Source of the DNA: Elusimicrobiales bacterium
Lineage (GTDB): Bacteria > Elusimicrobiota > Elusimicrobia > Elusimicrobiales > Elusimicrobiaceae
DNA: 64,000 nt
Assembly: GCA_041651175.1 (NCBI GenBank)
Contig: JBAZJT010000010.1
Span: 29,264-93,263, forward strand
Reading direction: 5' to 3'
Position numbers and translations under genes: made by a program. The notes under the pieces were generated by a model. The model worked only from the letters and a program-made list of their open reading frames with translations. It ran no database searches and was not told where the DNA came from. Shown here one piece after another: positions 17,745-26,900 of the stretch. Position 1 is the first letter of the stretch. Each line of letters opens with the position of its first letter.

Positions 17745-18640
17745 TTGCAATCACCGCCGGCGACCCGGCGGGCATAGGGCCGGAAATCTGCGTCCGCGCG
17801 CTGAAAGACAGGCGGGTGCGCGCGGCGGGGGATTTTGTGCTGGCCGGCGACAGGCGCGCGCTTGAGCGCGCCGGCTGGACCGAAAAGCTGGCCCCTGTAA
17901 TTGATACCGGCGGCGGCCCGCCGCCGGCATACGGCAAACCGTGCGCGGCGGGCGGAACGTCTTCATTCAAGGCGGTGCGGCTGGCGGCGCGGCTGGCGCT
18001 AAGCGGCAGGGCACGGGCGATAGTAACCGCTCCGGTATGCAAACAATCGTGGTCGCTGGCGAAAACCGGATACAAGGACCACACCTCTTTTTTCCGGGAG
18101 ATATGCCCGGACGCGCTGATGCTGTTTACCGCCGGCAATATCCGCTGCGCGCTGGTCAGCGAGCATTGCGCGGTGGCCGCGCTGCCGGGAGAGATAACGC
18201 GGGCGAAAATACTATCCCGCGCGAAAAAATTTTGCGCCGCGCTGAAATATCTGGGCATAAAAAAACCGCGCGTCGCGCTGTGCGCGCTTAACCCCCATGC
18301 CGGCGACGGCGGCGTGCTGGGGACGGAGGAAAAAACCGTCATCTCGCCGGCGGCGGCGGCGCTGCGCCGCGCCGGAATTGACATCTCCGGCCCGCTGCCT
18401 TCGGACGCGGCCTGGGCGCGGCATATAGACGGCGAATTTGACGGTATTCTGTGCATGTACCACGACCAGGCGCTTGTTCCGCTCAAGCTGGCGGCAAAAT
18501 GCCCGCCCGTGCACCGGACTTTCGGGCTGCCGTTTGCCCGCACCTCTCCGGCGCACGGCGCGGCCTTTGACATAGCGGGCAAAAACCGGGCGGCCCCGTC
18601 CGGCATGATAGAAGCTATACTTGCGGCTGCGGAGGCTTGA
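17741..18640 (+). CDS. pdxA: 4-hydroxythreonine-4-phosphate dehydrogenase
   Basis: Pyridoxal phosphate biosynthesis, about 299 aa. The family start motif LIAITAGDPAGIGPEI is in frame but has no ATG, GTG or TTG before it. The best start is CTG at 17741, which overlaps the upstream TGA as CTGA and has AGGAGG at 17722-17727. A GTG at 17816 would remove the substrate/NAD motif. Metal and substrate histidines are visible in YKDHTSFF, LNPHAGDGG and MYHDQALVPLK. PLP is the cofactor of kamA in this organism. Confidence 0.85.
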   Translation: MIAITAGDPAGIGPEICVRALKDRRVRAAGDFVLAGDRRALERAGWTEKLAPVIDTGGGPPPAYGKPCAAGGTSSFKAVRLAARLALSGRARAIVTAPVCKQSWSLAKTGYKDHTSFFREICPDALMLFTAGNIRCALVSEHCAVAALPGEITRAKILSRAKKFCAALKYLGIKKPRVALCALNPHAGDGGVLGTEEKTVISPAAAALRRAGIDISGPLPSDAAWARHIDGEFDGILCMYHDQALVPLKLAAKCPPVHRTFGLPFARTSPAHGAAFDIAGKNRAAPSGMIEAILAAAEA

Positions 18641-18643
18641 AAA

Positions 18644-18931
18644 ATGGCTGTAACCGAAAACGACGCGAAACACATCGCAAAGCTGGCAAGGCTGGAGCTG
18701 ACGGAGCAGGAAATAAAACTCTACGGCGGGCAACTGGACGCCATTTTGCAGTACGCCGGGCAATTGGACGAGCCTGACACCGCCCCCGTCCCGCCGACGG
18801 CGCACGCTTTGGGCATTGAAAACGTCATGCGCGAGGACCTGCCGCGCCAAAGCCCCGCGCGCGGGGCGATACTGGCCAATTTCCCGCACCGTGAGTTTGA
18901 CCTGCTTAAAGTCAGGAAGGTGATAGAATGA
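18644..18931 (+). CDS. gatC: Asp/Glu-tRNA amidotransferase subunit C
   Basis: 95 aa, the normal size. The N-terminal pattern DAKHIAKLARLELTEQE and the central LDEPDTAPVPP are typical of GatC, which stabilises the GatA-GatB interface during conversion of mis-acylated Glu-tRNA(Gln) or Asp-tRNA(Asn). It overlaps gatA by 4 nt. gatB is not in this window. Confidence 0.93.
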   Translation: MAVTENDAKHIAKLARLELTEQEIKLYGGQLDAILQYAGQLDEPDTAPVPPTAHALGIENVMREDLPRQSPARGAILANFPHREFDLLKVRKVIE

Positions 18932-20445
18932 ATTCCGCTTTTGAAACCGCCGGGCTGGTGAAAGCCGGCAAAACTTCGGCTGCGGAAACGGTCCGCGCCG
19001 CGCTGGACGCAATCGCAAAACTTGACGGCAAACCCTCCCCCGGTTCCCGGCTGCCCGGCGGGATAGGCGCTTTTCTTGAAGTCTTTGAGGAGAATGCCCT
19101 TGCCCGCGCGCGGGAGATAGACAAAAAACGCGCCTCCGGCGCGCCGCTTGGCCGGCTGGCGGGCGTTCCCGTCGCGCTCAAGGACAATATTTTATACGCG
19201 GGGCAGGAATGCTCCTGCGGGTCGCGCATTCTGGCGGGCCACAAGGCGGTTTATAACGCCACCGTGGTGGAAAAACTGCTGGCCCAGGACGCGGTGATTA
19301 TCGGGCGCACCAATATGGACGAGTTCGCGATGGGCTCCTCCTGCGAAAATTCTTCGCGCCAGCTTACGCGCAACCCCTCCCATCCGGAATTTCCGGCGCG
19401 CGGGACCACCGGCGAAAAGTCCGCCTGGCTGCAAAAAAATCTAGAGAAGCTGGACCGCGTTCCCGGCGGCTCAAGCGGCGGTTCCGCCGCGGCGGTGGCG
19501 GCGGGGATGGTACCGCTTGCGCTGGGCTCGGAAACGGGCGGCTCGGTGCGCCAGCCGGCCTCGCTTTGCGGCATAACCGGCGTAAAGCCCACATACGGGC
19601 GGGTGTCGCGCTACGGGCTGGTGGCGTTCGCCTCCAGCCTGGACCAGATAAGCCCTTTCGCGCGCGACACGCGGGACGCGGCGCTGATTCTTTCCGTCAT
19701 CGCGGGGCATGCCCCGTCGGATTCCACCAGCGCGCGGGAGGAGGCGCCGGATTATCTCGCCGGGCTGGACGGCGGCGTCAAAGGCATGAAAATCGGCATC
19801 GCGCCGGAGTTTTTCGGCGCGGGGCTGGACGGGCAGACCGGCGCGCTGGTCAAGGTCGCGGCGGAAAAGCTCAAAACCGCCGGCGCGGAGCTGGTGGAGA
19901 TTTCGCTGCCGCACACCAAATACGCGGTGGCGGTTTATTACATACTGGCCTCGTCCGAGGCAAGCTCCAATCTGGCGCGGTTTGACGGGATGCGCTACGG
20001 ATTGTCGGCGGAGGGCGCCTCGCTGGGCGAGGTATTCTGCAAAACCCGCGGCGAGGGGTTCGGCCCGGAGGTAAAGCGGCGCATAATGCTTGGCACCTAC
20101 GCGCTTAGCGCGGGTTATTACGACGCCTATTACGGCAAGGCGCAGAAGGTGCGCACCCTCATCGCCCGCGATTATGCCGAGGCTTTCAAAAAAGCCGATT
20201 TGATACTCACGCCCACCTCGCCCACCCCCGCCTTCCGCTTCGGCGAAAAGACGGCGGACCCGCTGCAAATGTATCTCTCCGACATATACACCATCCCCTG
20301 CAACCTTGCGGGGCTGGGCGGCATGTCGGTGCCTTGCGGCAGGGTGTCCTCGGGCTGGCCGGCGGGCGCGCAGCTGCTGTGCCGCCATTTTGACGAGGCT
20401 CGCATGTTCCGCGCCGCAAGGACGCTGGAGGAAAATGCCGGCTGA
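18928..20445 (+). CDS. gatA: Asp/Glu-tRNA amidotransferase subunit A
   Basis: 505 aa amidase. The Ser-Ser-Lys triad region is visible: VALKDNI (catalytic Lys), the GGSSGGSAAAVAAG glycine/serine box, and GSETGGSVRQPAS with the nucleophilic serine. It releases ammonia from glutamine for the GatB site. It overlaps the Nudix gene by 11 nt. Slightly longer than usual, with an insertion around residues 145-170 (PARGTTGEKSAWLQKNLEK). Confidence 0.95.
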   Translation: MNSAFETAGLVKAGKTSAAETVRAALDAIAKLDGKPSPGSRLPGGIGAFLEVFEENALARAREIDKKRASGAPLGRLAGVPVALKDNILYAGQECSCGSRILAGHKAVYNATVVEKLLAQDAVIIGRTNMDEFAMGSSCENSSRQLTRNPSHPEFPARGTTGEKSAWLQKNLEKLDRVPGGSSGGSAAAVAAGMVPLALGSETGGSVRQPASLCGITGVKPTYGRVSRYGLVAFASSLDQISPFARDTRDAALILSVIAGHAPSDSTSAREEAPDYLAGLDGGVKGMKIGIAPEFFGAGLDGQTGALVKVAAEKLKTAGAELVEISLPHTKYAVAVYYILASSEASSNLARFDGMRYGLSAEGASLGEVFCKTRGEGFGPEVKRRIMLGTYALSAGYYDAYYGKAQKVRTLIARDYAEAFKKADLILTPTSPTPAFRFGEKTADPLQMYLSDIYTIPCNLAGLGGMSVPCGRVSSGWPAGAQLLCRHFDEARMFRAARTLEENAG

Positions 20446-20881
20446 ATTCTCCTGCGGCGGGGTTGCGGTGGACGGCAGGAAGGTTTTGCTGGTCCGCGTG
20501 GACAACCTCAAAAACAGGAAAGTGTGGACTTTTCCCAAGGGCCATGTGGAGTGCGGCGAAACGCCCCGCGCCGCCGCGCTGCGCGAGGTGCTGGAGGAAA
20601 CCGGCTACCGCTGCAAAATACTAAGGCCGCTGCTGCGGGTGCGCTACTGCTTTATGATGAACAGGGTACTCATACGCAAGGCGGTGCAGTGGTATCTGAT
20701 GTCGGCGGTGTCGCGCGCGGGTAAGCCGGATTTCGCGGAGATTGAGGACGTCATGTGGGTGTCTCCTGAAAAGGCGTCGCTGCTGGTGCATTACCCGAGC
20801 GACAAGAAGCTGGTGCAGATGGTTTCCGCCCTGTGCGGCTGGACCATCCGCCAGCCGGAGCAGACAAATTCCTGCGGGTGA
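20435..20881 (+). CDS. Nudix hydrolase
   Basis: 148 aa. The Nudix box is complete: G-x5-E-x7-R-E-V-L-E-E-T-G around residues 34-56 (starting GHVECGETP). The start at 20435 is internal to the end of gatA and gives the normal beta-strand N-terminus (FSCGGVAVDGRKVLLVRV). The substrate may be a dinucleoside polyphosphate (Ap4A-like) or an oxidised nucleotide; sequence alone does not say. Confidence 0.88.
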   Translation: MPAEFSCGGVAVDGRKVLLVRVDNLKNRKVWTFPKGHVECGETPRAAALREVLEETGYRCKILRPLLRVRYCFMMNRVLIRKAVQWYLMSAVSRAGKPDFAEIEDVMWVSPEKASLLVHYPSDKKLVQMVSALCGWTIRQPEQTNSCG

Positions 20882-20885
20882 AACC

Positions 20886-21752
20886 ATGCCTGAAAAATAC
20901 GAAATCATAAGCCGGACGGAGCTTTCCCCCTCGGTCAGGCGGCATGTCATTTACGCGCCGCTGGTTGCGGCAAAGGCGAAAGCGGGGCAGTTCATAATAC
21001 TGCGCGCCGCCGAAAACGGCGAGCGCGTGCCCATCACGCTCTGCGACTGGGACGCGGCGGCGGGGACCGTAACCGTCATCATACAAAGCGCGGGCAAATC
21101 CACCACCCTGTGCAACTCGCTGGGAACTGGGGATAAATTTCTCACCGTGGCCGGGCCGCTCGGCATCCCCGCCGAAATAAAAAATTACGGGACGGCGGTC
21201 TGCGTGGGCGGCGGCGTGGGGATAGCGGAAGTCTATCCCATAGCGCGCGCGCTTAAAGCCGCGGGCAACAGGGTCGTGTCGGTGCTGGGCGCGCGCAGCC
21301 GGCAGCTGCTTATACTGGAAAGCGAGATGCGCTCCGTCTCCGGCGAGGTTCTGGTTGCCACAGACGACGGCTCTTACGGGACAAAAGGGCTGGTTACCGG
21401 CGTTCTGGGCAGGCTGCGCGCGGACGGCGCGAAAATGGATTTCATATTCGTCATCGGCCCCGTCGTCATGATGAAAGCCGTGGCCGATTTGACGCGCGAT
21501 TGGGGGGTGGAGACCGTGGCCAGCCTCAACCCCATCATGGTTGACGGAACGGGGATGTGCGGCTGCTGCCGGGTGGAAGTGGGCGGAGAGGTGAAATTCG
21601 CCTGCGTGGACGGCCCGCATTTTGACGCGCACAAGGTAAATTTCCAGAATCTGGCGGCGCGCATCTCGCTCTACCGCGATAAGGAAAAAGCCGCGCTTGA
21701 AAGCTGCGCCGGATGCAGGCTGGACGAGGCTGCGCGGAAAAGCGAGAAATAA
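20886..21752 (+). CDS. NfnA/SudB-like FAD/NAD-binding [2Fe-2S] flavoprotein
   Basis: 288 aa of the ferredoxin-NADP reductase superfamily, as in NfnA, sulfide dehydrogenase beta or PyrK. FAD-binding strands come first, then the NAD site VCVGGGVGIAEVYPIARAL and C-terminal [2Fe-2S] cysteines in GTGMCGCCRVEVGGEVKFAC. Such subunits usually pair with a GltD-like partner (NfnB), which is not next to it here. The last few codons and the TAA stop lie inside repeat copy B, so the native C-terminus may have been replaced. Confidence 0.82.
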   Translation: MPEKYEIISRTELSPSVRRHVIYAPLVAAKAKAGQFIILRAAENGERVPITLCDWDAAAGTVTVIIQSAGKSTTLCNSLGTGDKFLTVAGPLGIPAEIKNYGTAVCVGGGVGIAEVYPIARALKAAGNRVVSVLGARSRQLLILESEMRSVSGEVLVATDDGSYGTKGLVTGVLGRLRADGAKMDFIFVIGPVVMMKAVADLTRDWGVETVASLNPIMVDGTGMCGCCRVEVGGEVKFACVDGPHFDAHKVNFQNLAARISLYRDKEKAALESCAGCRLDEAARKSEK

Positions 21753-21865
21753 TGCCGGACAAAATTATCCGCGCGCGCCTCACTGCGCGAAAGGATAATT
21801 TTGTGAAGGCGGTATAAAGCGATCTTTCGCCGAATCCCGCAATCCAACTGAAACATTCAGGCTAA
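21735..21865. repeat. Dispersed palindromic element, copy B (left end missing)
   Basis: Same orientation as copy A. The inner inverted repeat and right terminal repeat (21844-21865) are intact. The left terminal repeat is absent and the remaining left part is fused into the 3' end of the flavoprotein gene, supplying its TAA at 21750-21752. Confidence 0.85.
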
Positions 21866-21872
21866 AACAAGG

Positions 21873-22769
21873 CTATTGCGCGGACATCTCCAAATCGCCG
21901 GACATGGAGGTTATGTTCACCCTCAGCCCCTTGCCGCCGGCGGAGGGAAATCTCGCGCCGGTCCTCATGCCTTTCCGCGAAAGAAACGACAGGTCCATTT
22001 TAGTCCCGGCGGGGAAAAACAGCCCGACATCGCCGTTTATCGTGCTAAGGGAAATTTCGCCGGACGGAGGTGCTTTCGGCCAGTGCAGGTTTATGGCGCC
22101 GCTGTCGGTGTTCACATCCGCCGTGCCGTAAAGCGAGCCGGACACATTGCCCGACACGGTCTCCGCTTTCAGCTGCCCCGCCAGCCCGGACACCCGCATG
22201 TTCCCGGAAACTGTGCTGAGTTTTGCGCCGCCGGCGACGTTTTCCGCCTCTATGCCGCCGGATGCGGTATTGACCGCCAGGCCCTGCGCCGCGCCGCGAA
22301 CCGAAACCGGGCCGGATACCGTGGCTATTCCCACCGGCCCCCCTGCGGATATAACCGTTATGCTGCCGGACACGGTTCCTATTTTCATTTCCTGCCGCGC
22401 GGAGTTGGCCGACACATTGCCGGAGACGGCGCTTATGTCCAGTTTTACCGCCGCAGGGGCGGAAACGGCCATGCCGGCGGAGCAGTCATCCTCTCCGTTT
22501 TTCCGCGCCCTTTCCGCCGGACGCAGCGTCGCCGTAAGCTGGCCGGAGGAAACAACGGTTTCCAGCGAGCATTTTTCGCTGTCAAACCGCGCAACATAAA
22601 TACGGACAGGGCCGTCCGCCGGCTTGAAATCAACATCGCCGGAAACGGCGCTTATAACCATGCTCTCCACGTCTTTTGCCGGGAATTCCCTGCTGACGTT
22701 TGTTACTTCGGCGCGGACGGAGACGGCACAGCAGGCAAAGGCCAGCAGAATGAAGACGGATTTATTCAT
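21873..22769 (-). CDS. Exported DUF4097-type beta-repeat protein
   Basis: 298 aa with signal peptide MNKSVFILLAFACCAVSVRA. About ten short repeats with the core V/I-S-G-x-V/I, spaced roughly 20-25 residues (SAVSGDV, SAVSGNV, GTVSGSI, ATVSGPV, STVSGNM, ETVSGNV and others), are typical of DUF4097/DUF2807 single-stranded beta-helix proteins. The repeats are at protein level, not DNA tandem copies. Function in the envelope unknown. It lies downstream of the Hpt/response-regulator pair on the same strand, possibly their output. Confidence 0.8.
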   Translation of the reverse strand: MNKSVFILLAFACCAVSVRAEVTNVSREFPAKDVESMVISAVSGDVDFKPADGPVRIYVARFDSEKCSLETVVSSGQLTATLRPAERARKNGEDDCSAGMAVSAPAAVKLDISAVSGNVSANSARQEMKIGTVSGSITVISAGGPVGIATVSGPVSVRGAAQGLAVNTASGGIEAENVAGGAKLSTVSGNMRVSGLAGQLKAETVSGNVSGSLYGTADVNTDSGAINLHWPKAPPSGEISLSTINGDVGLFFPAGTKMDLSFLSRKGMRTGARFPSAGGKGLRVNITSMSGDLEMSAQ

Positions 22770-22836
22770 GGGGGTAATGCGCGCGCGGACGGACAAATCC
22801 GCGCCGCGACACTCGCGGCGCGGGCGGCGGCGCGGC

Positions 22837-23493
22837 TTATAAATGCGTTATGCCCTCTTTAAGGGCGTAGCGTATAAGCTCGGCCTGTTTGTGGATGTCC
22901 AGCTTGCGCATTATGTTGTTGCGGTGCACATGCACGGTGTTGAGCGAAAGCCCGAATTCCGCCGCGATTTCCTTGCTGGAATAGCCCTCGGCGATAAGCT
23001 GCAGCACCTCGCGCTCCTTGGGCGTCAGCGTGGGCAGCGACGATGGCGCAGGCATCGGCCCCTGCCCCAGGAAACCCTGCACCACGTACTTGGACACTTT
23101 CGGGCACAGATAGAAGCGCCCCGCGTTCACCTCGCGCACGGCCTGAATGATTTCATCCGAGTTGGAAAGTTTGACTATGAACCCCCGCGCGCCGGCCTTT
23201 AGCGCCTTTTCAACGGAAGGGCTGTCGTCGTGCATGCTCAGCATGACCACTTTGCTCTTGGAGCGCGTTCTCAGGAGGCGGCGCGTGGTTTCCACGCCGT
23301 TTAGCAGCGGCATGGAGATGTCTATCAAAAAAACATCGGCTAGGTCGGGATTTGCCTGCACCATGTCCAGCAATTCCTTGCCGTTGGAGGCTTCGCCGGT
23401 TATGGTGATGTCGGGCGCTTTGCGCTCCAGCGCTGCGCGTATGCCGTCCCGCACAACGGAATGATCGTCCGCTATTGCCAGCTTTATAGTCAT
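22837..23493 (-). CDS. NarL/LuxR-family response regulator
   Basis: 218 aa. The receiver domain (1-120) has IADDHS, the phospho-acceptor Asp in LIDISMP, and the conserved Lys in IVKLSNSDE. A LuxR-type HTH follows (about 150-210: LTPKEREVLQLIAEGYSSKEIA ... VHVHRNNIMRKL). It overlaps the Hpt gene by 4 nt. No histidine kinase is adjacent, so it is probably phosphorylated through the Hpt protein by a kinase elsewhere. Confidence 0.93.
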   Translation of the reverse strand: MTIKLAIADDHSVVRDGIRAALERKAPDITITGEASNGKELLDMVQANPDLADVFLIDISMPLLNGVETTRRLLRTRSKSKVVMLSMHDDSPSVEKALKAGARGFIVKLSNSDEIIQAVREVNAGRFYLCPKVSKYVVQGFLGQGPMPAPSSLPTLTPKEREVLQLIAEGYSSKEIAAEFGLSLNTVHVHRNNIMRKLDIHKQAELIRYALKEGITHL

Positions 23494-23819
23494 GCCTTCC
23501 TCCCACTTTCCGATTTTACCGCGGTTTCCAGCCCGGCCAGTTTCCGGACTATGCCGCGCGCGGTATGCCCGGCTTTGAATGCCGTTTCCGCTGCCAGGGC
23601 CGCTTCCATGGAGCGCAAAAGCCGCAGATTCGCCGCGCAGCCCTTTACCGAATGCATTATTTCCGCGCCGGAGTTCATATCCCCGGACAGCGCCGCGGCC
23701 CTGGCCTGCGCCAGCTGTGCCGCGGTCTGGGCCGCAAAATCTGCAACCAGCCCGTCATAAACGGCTTCGTCTATGCCGCCCAGTTCCTCAAGAATTCGTT
23801 CTTTAGCCTTGTCCGGCAT
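23490..23819 (-). CDS. Hpt (histidine phosphotransfer) domain protein
   Basis: 109 aa, all helical. The motif MHSVKGCAANLRLL (about residues 55-68) carries the phospho-accepting histidine of Hpt domains (H-S-x-K-G-x-A-x-N-L). The start at 23819 (MPDKAKERIL) is chosen because upstream sequence is intergenic in composition. Being coupled to the response regulator suggests a phosphorelay. Confidence 0.85.
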   Translation of the reverse strand: MPDKAKERILEELGGIDEAVYDGLVADFAAQTAAQLAQARAAALSGDMNSGAEIMHSVKGCAANLRLLRSMEAALAAETAFKAGHTARGIVRKLAGLETAVKSESGRKA

Positions 23820-23967
23820 GATTGTATAGCCCTTTATTGTTACATTGTACGCAATTAAACACGAGATGCCAAGCGGAATTGTCGCGGAGCCTTTTTGCCC
23901 CTTTCTGGACAGGCCGCCAAAATTATACACTGGAGGGGACGTTACTTCCCTAATATAAGGAGCTTTT

Positions 23968-26900
23968 ATGGAACGCAAGCTTGTCGCCATGGACGCAAAC
24001 ACCGCCGCCGCGCATACCGCGCACGCGACCAACGAGGTGATTGCGATTTATCCGATAACGCCCTCCTCCGTGATGGGCGAACTGAGCGATTTGAAATCCG
24101 CCAAGGGCGAAAAAAATATCTGGGGCGATATCCCCGAAGTCATAGAAATGCAGTCCGAGGGCGGCGCCTCCGGCGCGGTGCACGGCGCGCTTACCGCCGG
24201 CTCGCTGACCACCACCTTCACCGCCTCGCAGGGCCTGCTGCTGATGATACCGAACATGTACAAAATCGCGGGCGAGCTGTCGCCGCTGGTGTTCCATGTC
24301 TCGGCCCGGGCGGTGGCGACGCACGCCCTGTCCATTTTCGGCGACCATTCGGACGTGATGGCCTGCCGCCAGACCGGTTTTGCGATGCTGGCCTCCGCCA
24401 ATCCGCAGGAGGCGATGGATTTCGCCCTCATCTCCCAGGCGGCGGCGCTGGAATCCCGCGTTCCTTTCCTGCATTTCTTTGACGGGTTCCGCAGCTCGCA
24501 CGAACTGAACATGGTGGAGCCGCTCTCTTTTGACCAGATGAGGGCCATGCTGCCGGAAGAGCTGATTGCAAAATACCGCGAGATGGCGCTGGACCCGGAG
24601 CGGCCCGTGCTGCGCGGCACCGCCCAGAACCCGGACGTTTTCTTCCAGGCGCGCGAAACCGCCAACCCCTATTACGACAAATGCGCCGCCATCACCGCCA
24701 AAGCGATGGAGAAATTCGCCAAAACCGCCGGGCGCAAATACTCGCTTATTGAATACTACGGCGACAAGGACGCAAAACAGATAACCGTCATCATGGCCTC
24801 CGGCGCAGACACCGTGCGCGAAACGGTGGACTACCTCAACGCCCAGGGCGGAAAATACGGCGTCATCAAGGTGAACCTGTACCGCCCGTTCCCGGTAAAG
24901 GAATTCGTGGACGCGATTCCTGCCTCCGTGGAAGGCATAGCGGTGCTGGACCGCACCAAAGAGCCGGGTGCCGTCGGCGAGCCGCTGTATCAGGACGTTT
25001 GCGCCGCGCTGCTTTCCAAAGCCGGGCGCGCCAAATTCGCCAAGACCCCGCCGGTGATAGGCGGGCGCTACGGGCTGGGCTCCAAGGAATTCACCCCGGC
25101 CATGGTGAAAGCGGTATACACGAAGAGCGGGCTCAAACACCCGGAGCAGGGCTTTACCGTCGGCATCAACGACGACCTGACGGGGCTGAGCCTCTCCCAC
25201 GACGCGGCCTTTGACATTGAAGGCAAAGACGTTTTCCGCGCGCTGTTCTACGGACTGGGCTCCGACGGGACGGTGGGCGCCAACAAAAATACCATCAAAA
25301 TCATCAGCGAGGAAACCGACAACTACGCGCAGGGCTACTTCGTCTACGACTCCAAGAAGGCGGGCTCCATGACGGTGTCGCATGTGCGCTTCGGCAAAAA
25401 CTACATACGCGCGCCGTACCTTATAAACAAGGCCAGGTTCATCGGCTGCCACCAGTTCAGCTTCCTGGAAAAATACGACATGCTCTCCCGCGCGGAGGAA
25501 GGCGCGGTGTTCCTGCTCAGCAGCCCCTACAGCGCCGCCGAGGTGTGGGCCAAAATCCCCTGCGAGGTGCAGCAGGCGGTGATAGACAAAAAACTGAAGT
25601 TTTATGTCGTCAACGCCTCCGAAATCGCAAATCAGACCGGGATGGGCGCGCGCATAAACGTCATCATGCAGACGGCGTTTTTCGCCATCTCCGGCGTGCT
25701 GCCCAAGGACGAGGCCATCTCCGCCATCAAGAACGCGATTAAAAAGACCTACTCGCGCAAGGGCGAGGACGTGGTCAAAAAGAACTACGCCGCCGTGGAC
25801 GCCACGGTTGCCGCGATAGAGCAGGTCAAAGTCCCCTCCAATGCCGACTCGTGCATACGCCGCCAGCCGGCGGTTCCGGCGGACAGCCCGCAGTTCGTGC
25901 GCGAGGTGCTGGGCGAGATGATAGCCTTCCGCGGCGACGATATACCCGTCTCCAAATTCCCCGCGGGCGGCGTTTTCCCGACGGCCACCTCCCAGTACGA
26001 AAAGCGCAATATCGCGCTGGAATCCCCGGTCTGGGAGCCGGACCTCTGCATACAGTGCGGCATCTGCTCGCTTGTCTGCCCGCACGCCGCCATACGGATA
26101 AAAGCGCACGACGGCGCCAACGCCCCCAAATCCTTCAAGACAGCCGAGGGCAAGGGCGACCTCAAGGGCCTCAAGTTCACCGCGCAGGTCGCGGTGGAAG
26201 ACTGCACCGGCTGCGGCGCCTGCGTCTACAACTGCCCGGCCAAGGACAAGAACAATCCGCAGCGCAAGGCCATCAACCTGGCCCCCCAGACACCGCTGCG
26301 CGAGACCGAGATAGAAAACTTCAAATACTTCATGGCGCTGGAAGACAAGGCCGCCGCGAAGGTCAACCGGTTTACCATAAAAGGCAGCCAGCTCCAGCGG
26401 CCCCTGTTTGAGTTCTCCGGCGCGTGCGGCGGCTGCGGCGAGACGCCGTATGTCAAGCTGCTTACCCAGCTGGTCGGCGACCACGCCGCCATAGCAAACG
26501 CCACCGGCTGCTCCTCAATCTACGGCGGCAACCTGCCGACTACGCCCTATGCCAAGCGCTCCGACGGCAAAGGCCCGGCATGGAGCAACTCGCTGTTTGA
26601 GGATAATGCAGAGTTCGGGCTGGGAATGCGCCTCGCCTACGACCAGCTTGGCGCGGAGGCGCGCGCGCTGCTCAAAAAGCTGTCCGCCTCAACCCTGCCG
26701 GCCAGCAAAAAACTGGCAGACGACATCATCGCCTGCGCCCAGAAGGACTGGGTTGAGATAGAACAGCAGCGCGGACGGGTGGCGGACCTCAAGCGCGCGC
26801 TTGGCGGCAAAACCGGCCAGGACGAAATCCGGCTGGCCGCGATAGCCGATTACCTTGTCAAAAAATCCGTCTGGATACTGGGCGGCGACGGCTGGGCTTA

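Noticed and set aside
21873..22769. Repeated VSG motifs in the DUF4097 gene considered as a DNA tandem repeat or CRISPR-like array
   Set aside because: The periodicity exists only at the protein level; DNA units differ in length and sequence. No CRISPR array was seen anywhere in the window.
23950..26484. Very long open frame on the minus strand opposite nifJ
   Set aside because: It is the antisense shadow of a complete, motif-rich nifJ; long reverse frames are common in GC-rich DNA, and the translation has no recognisable domain.
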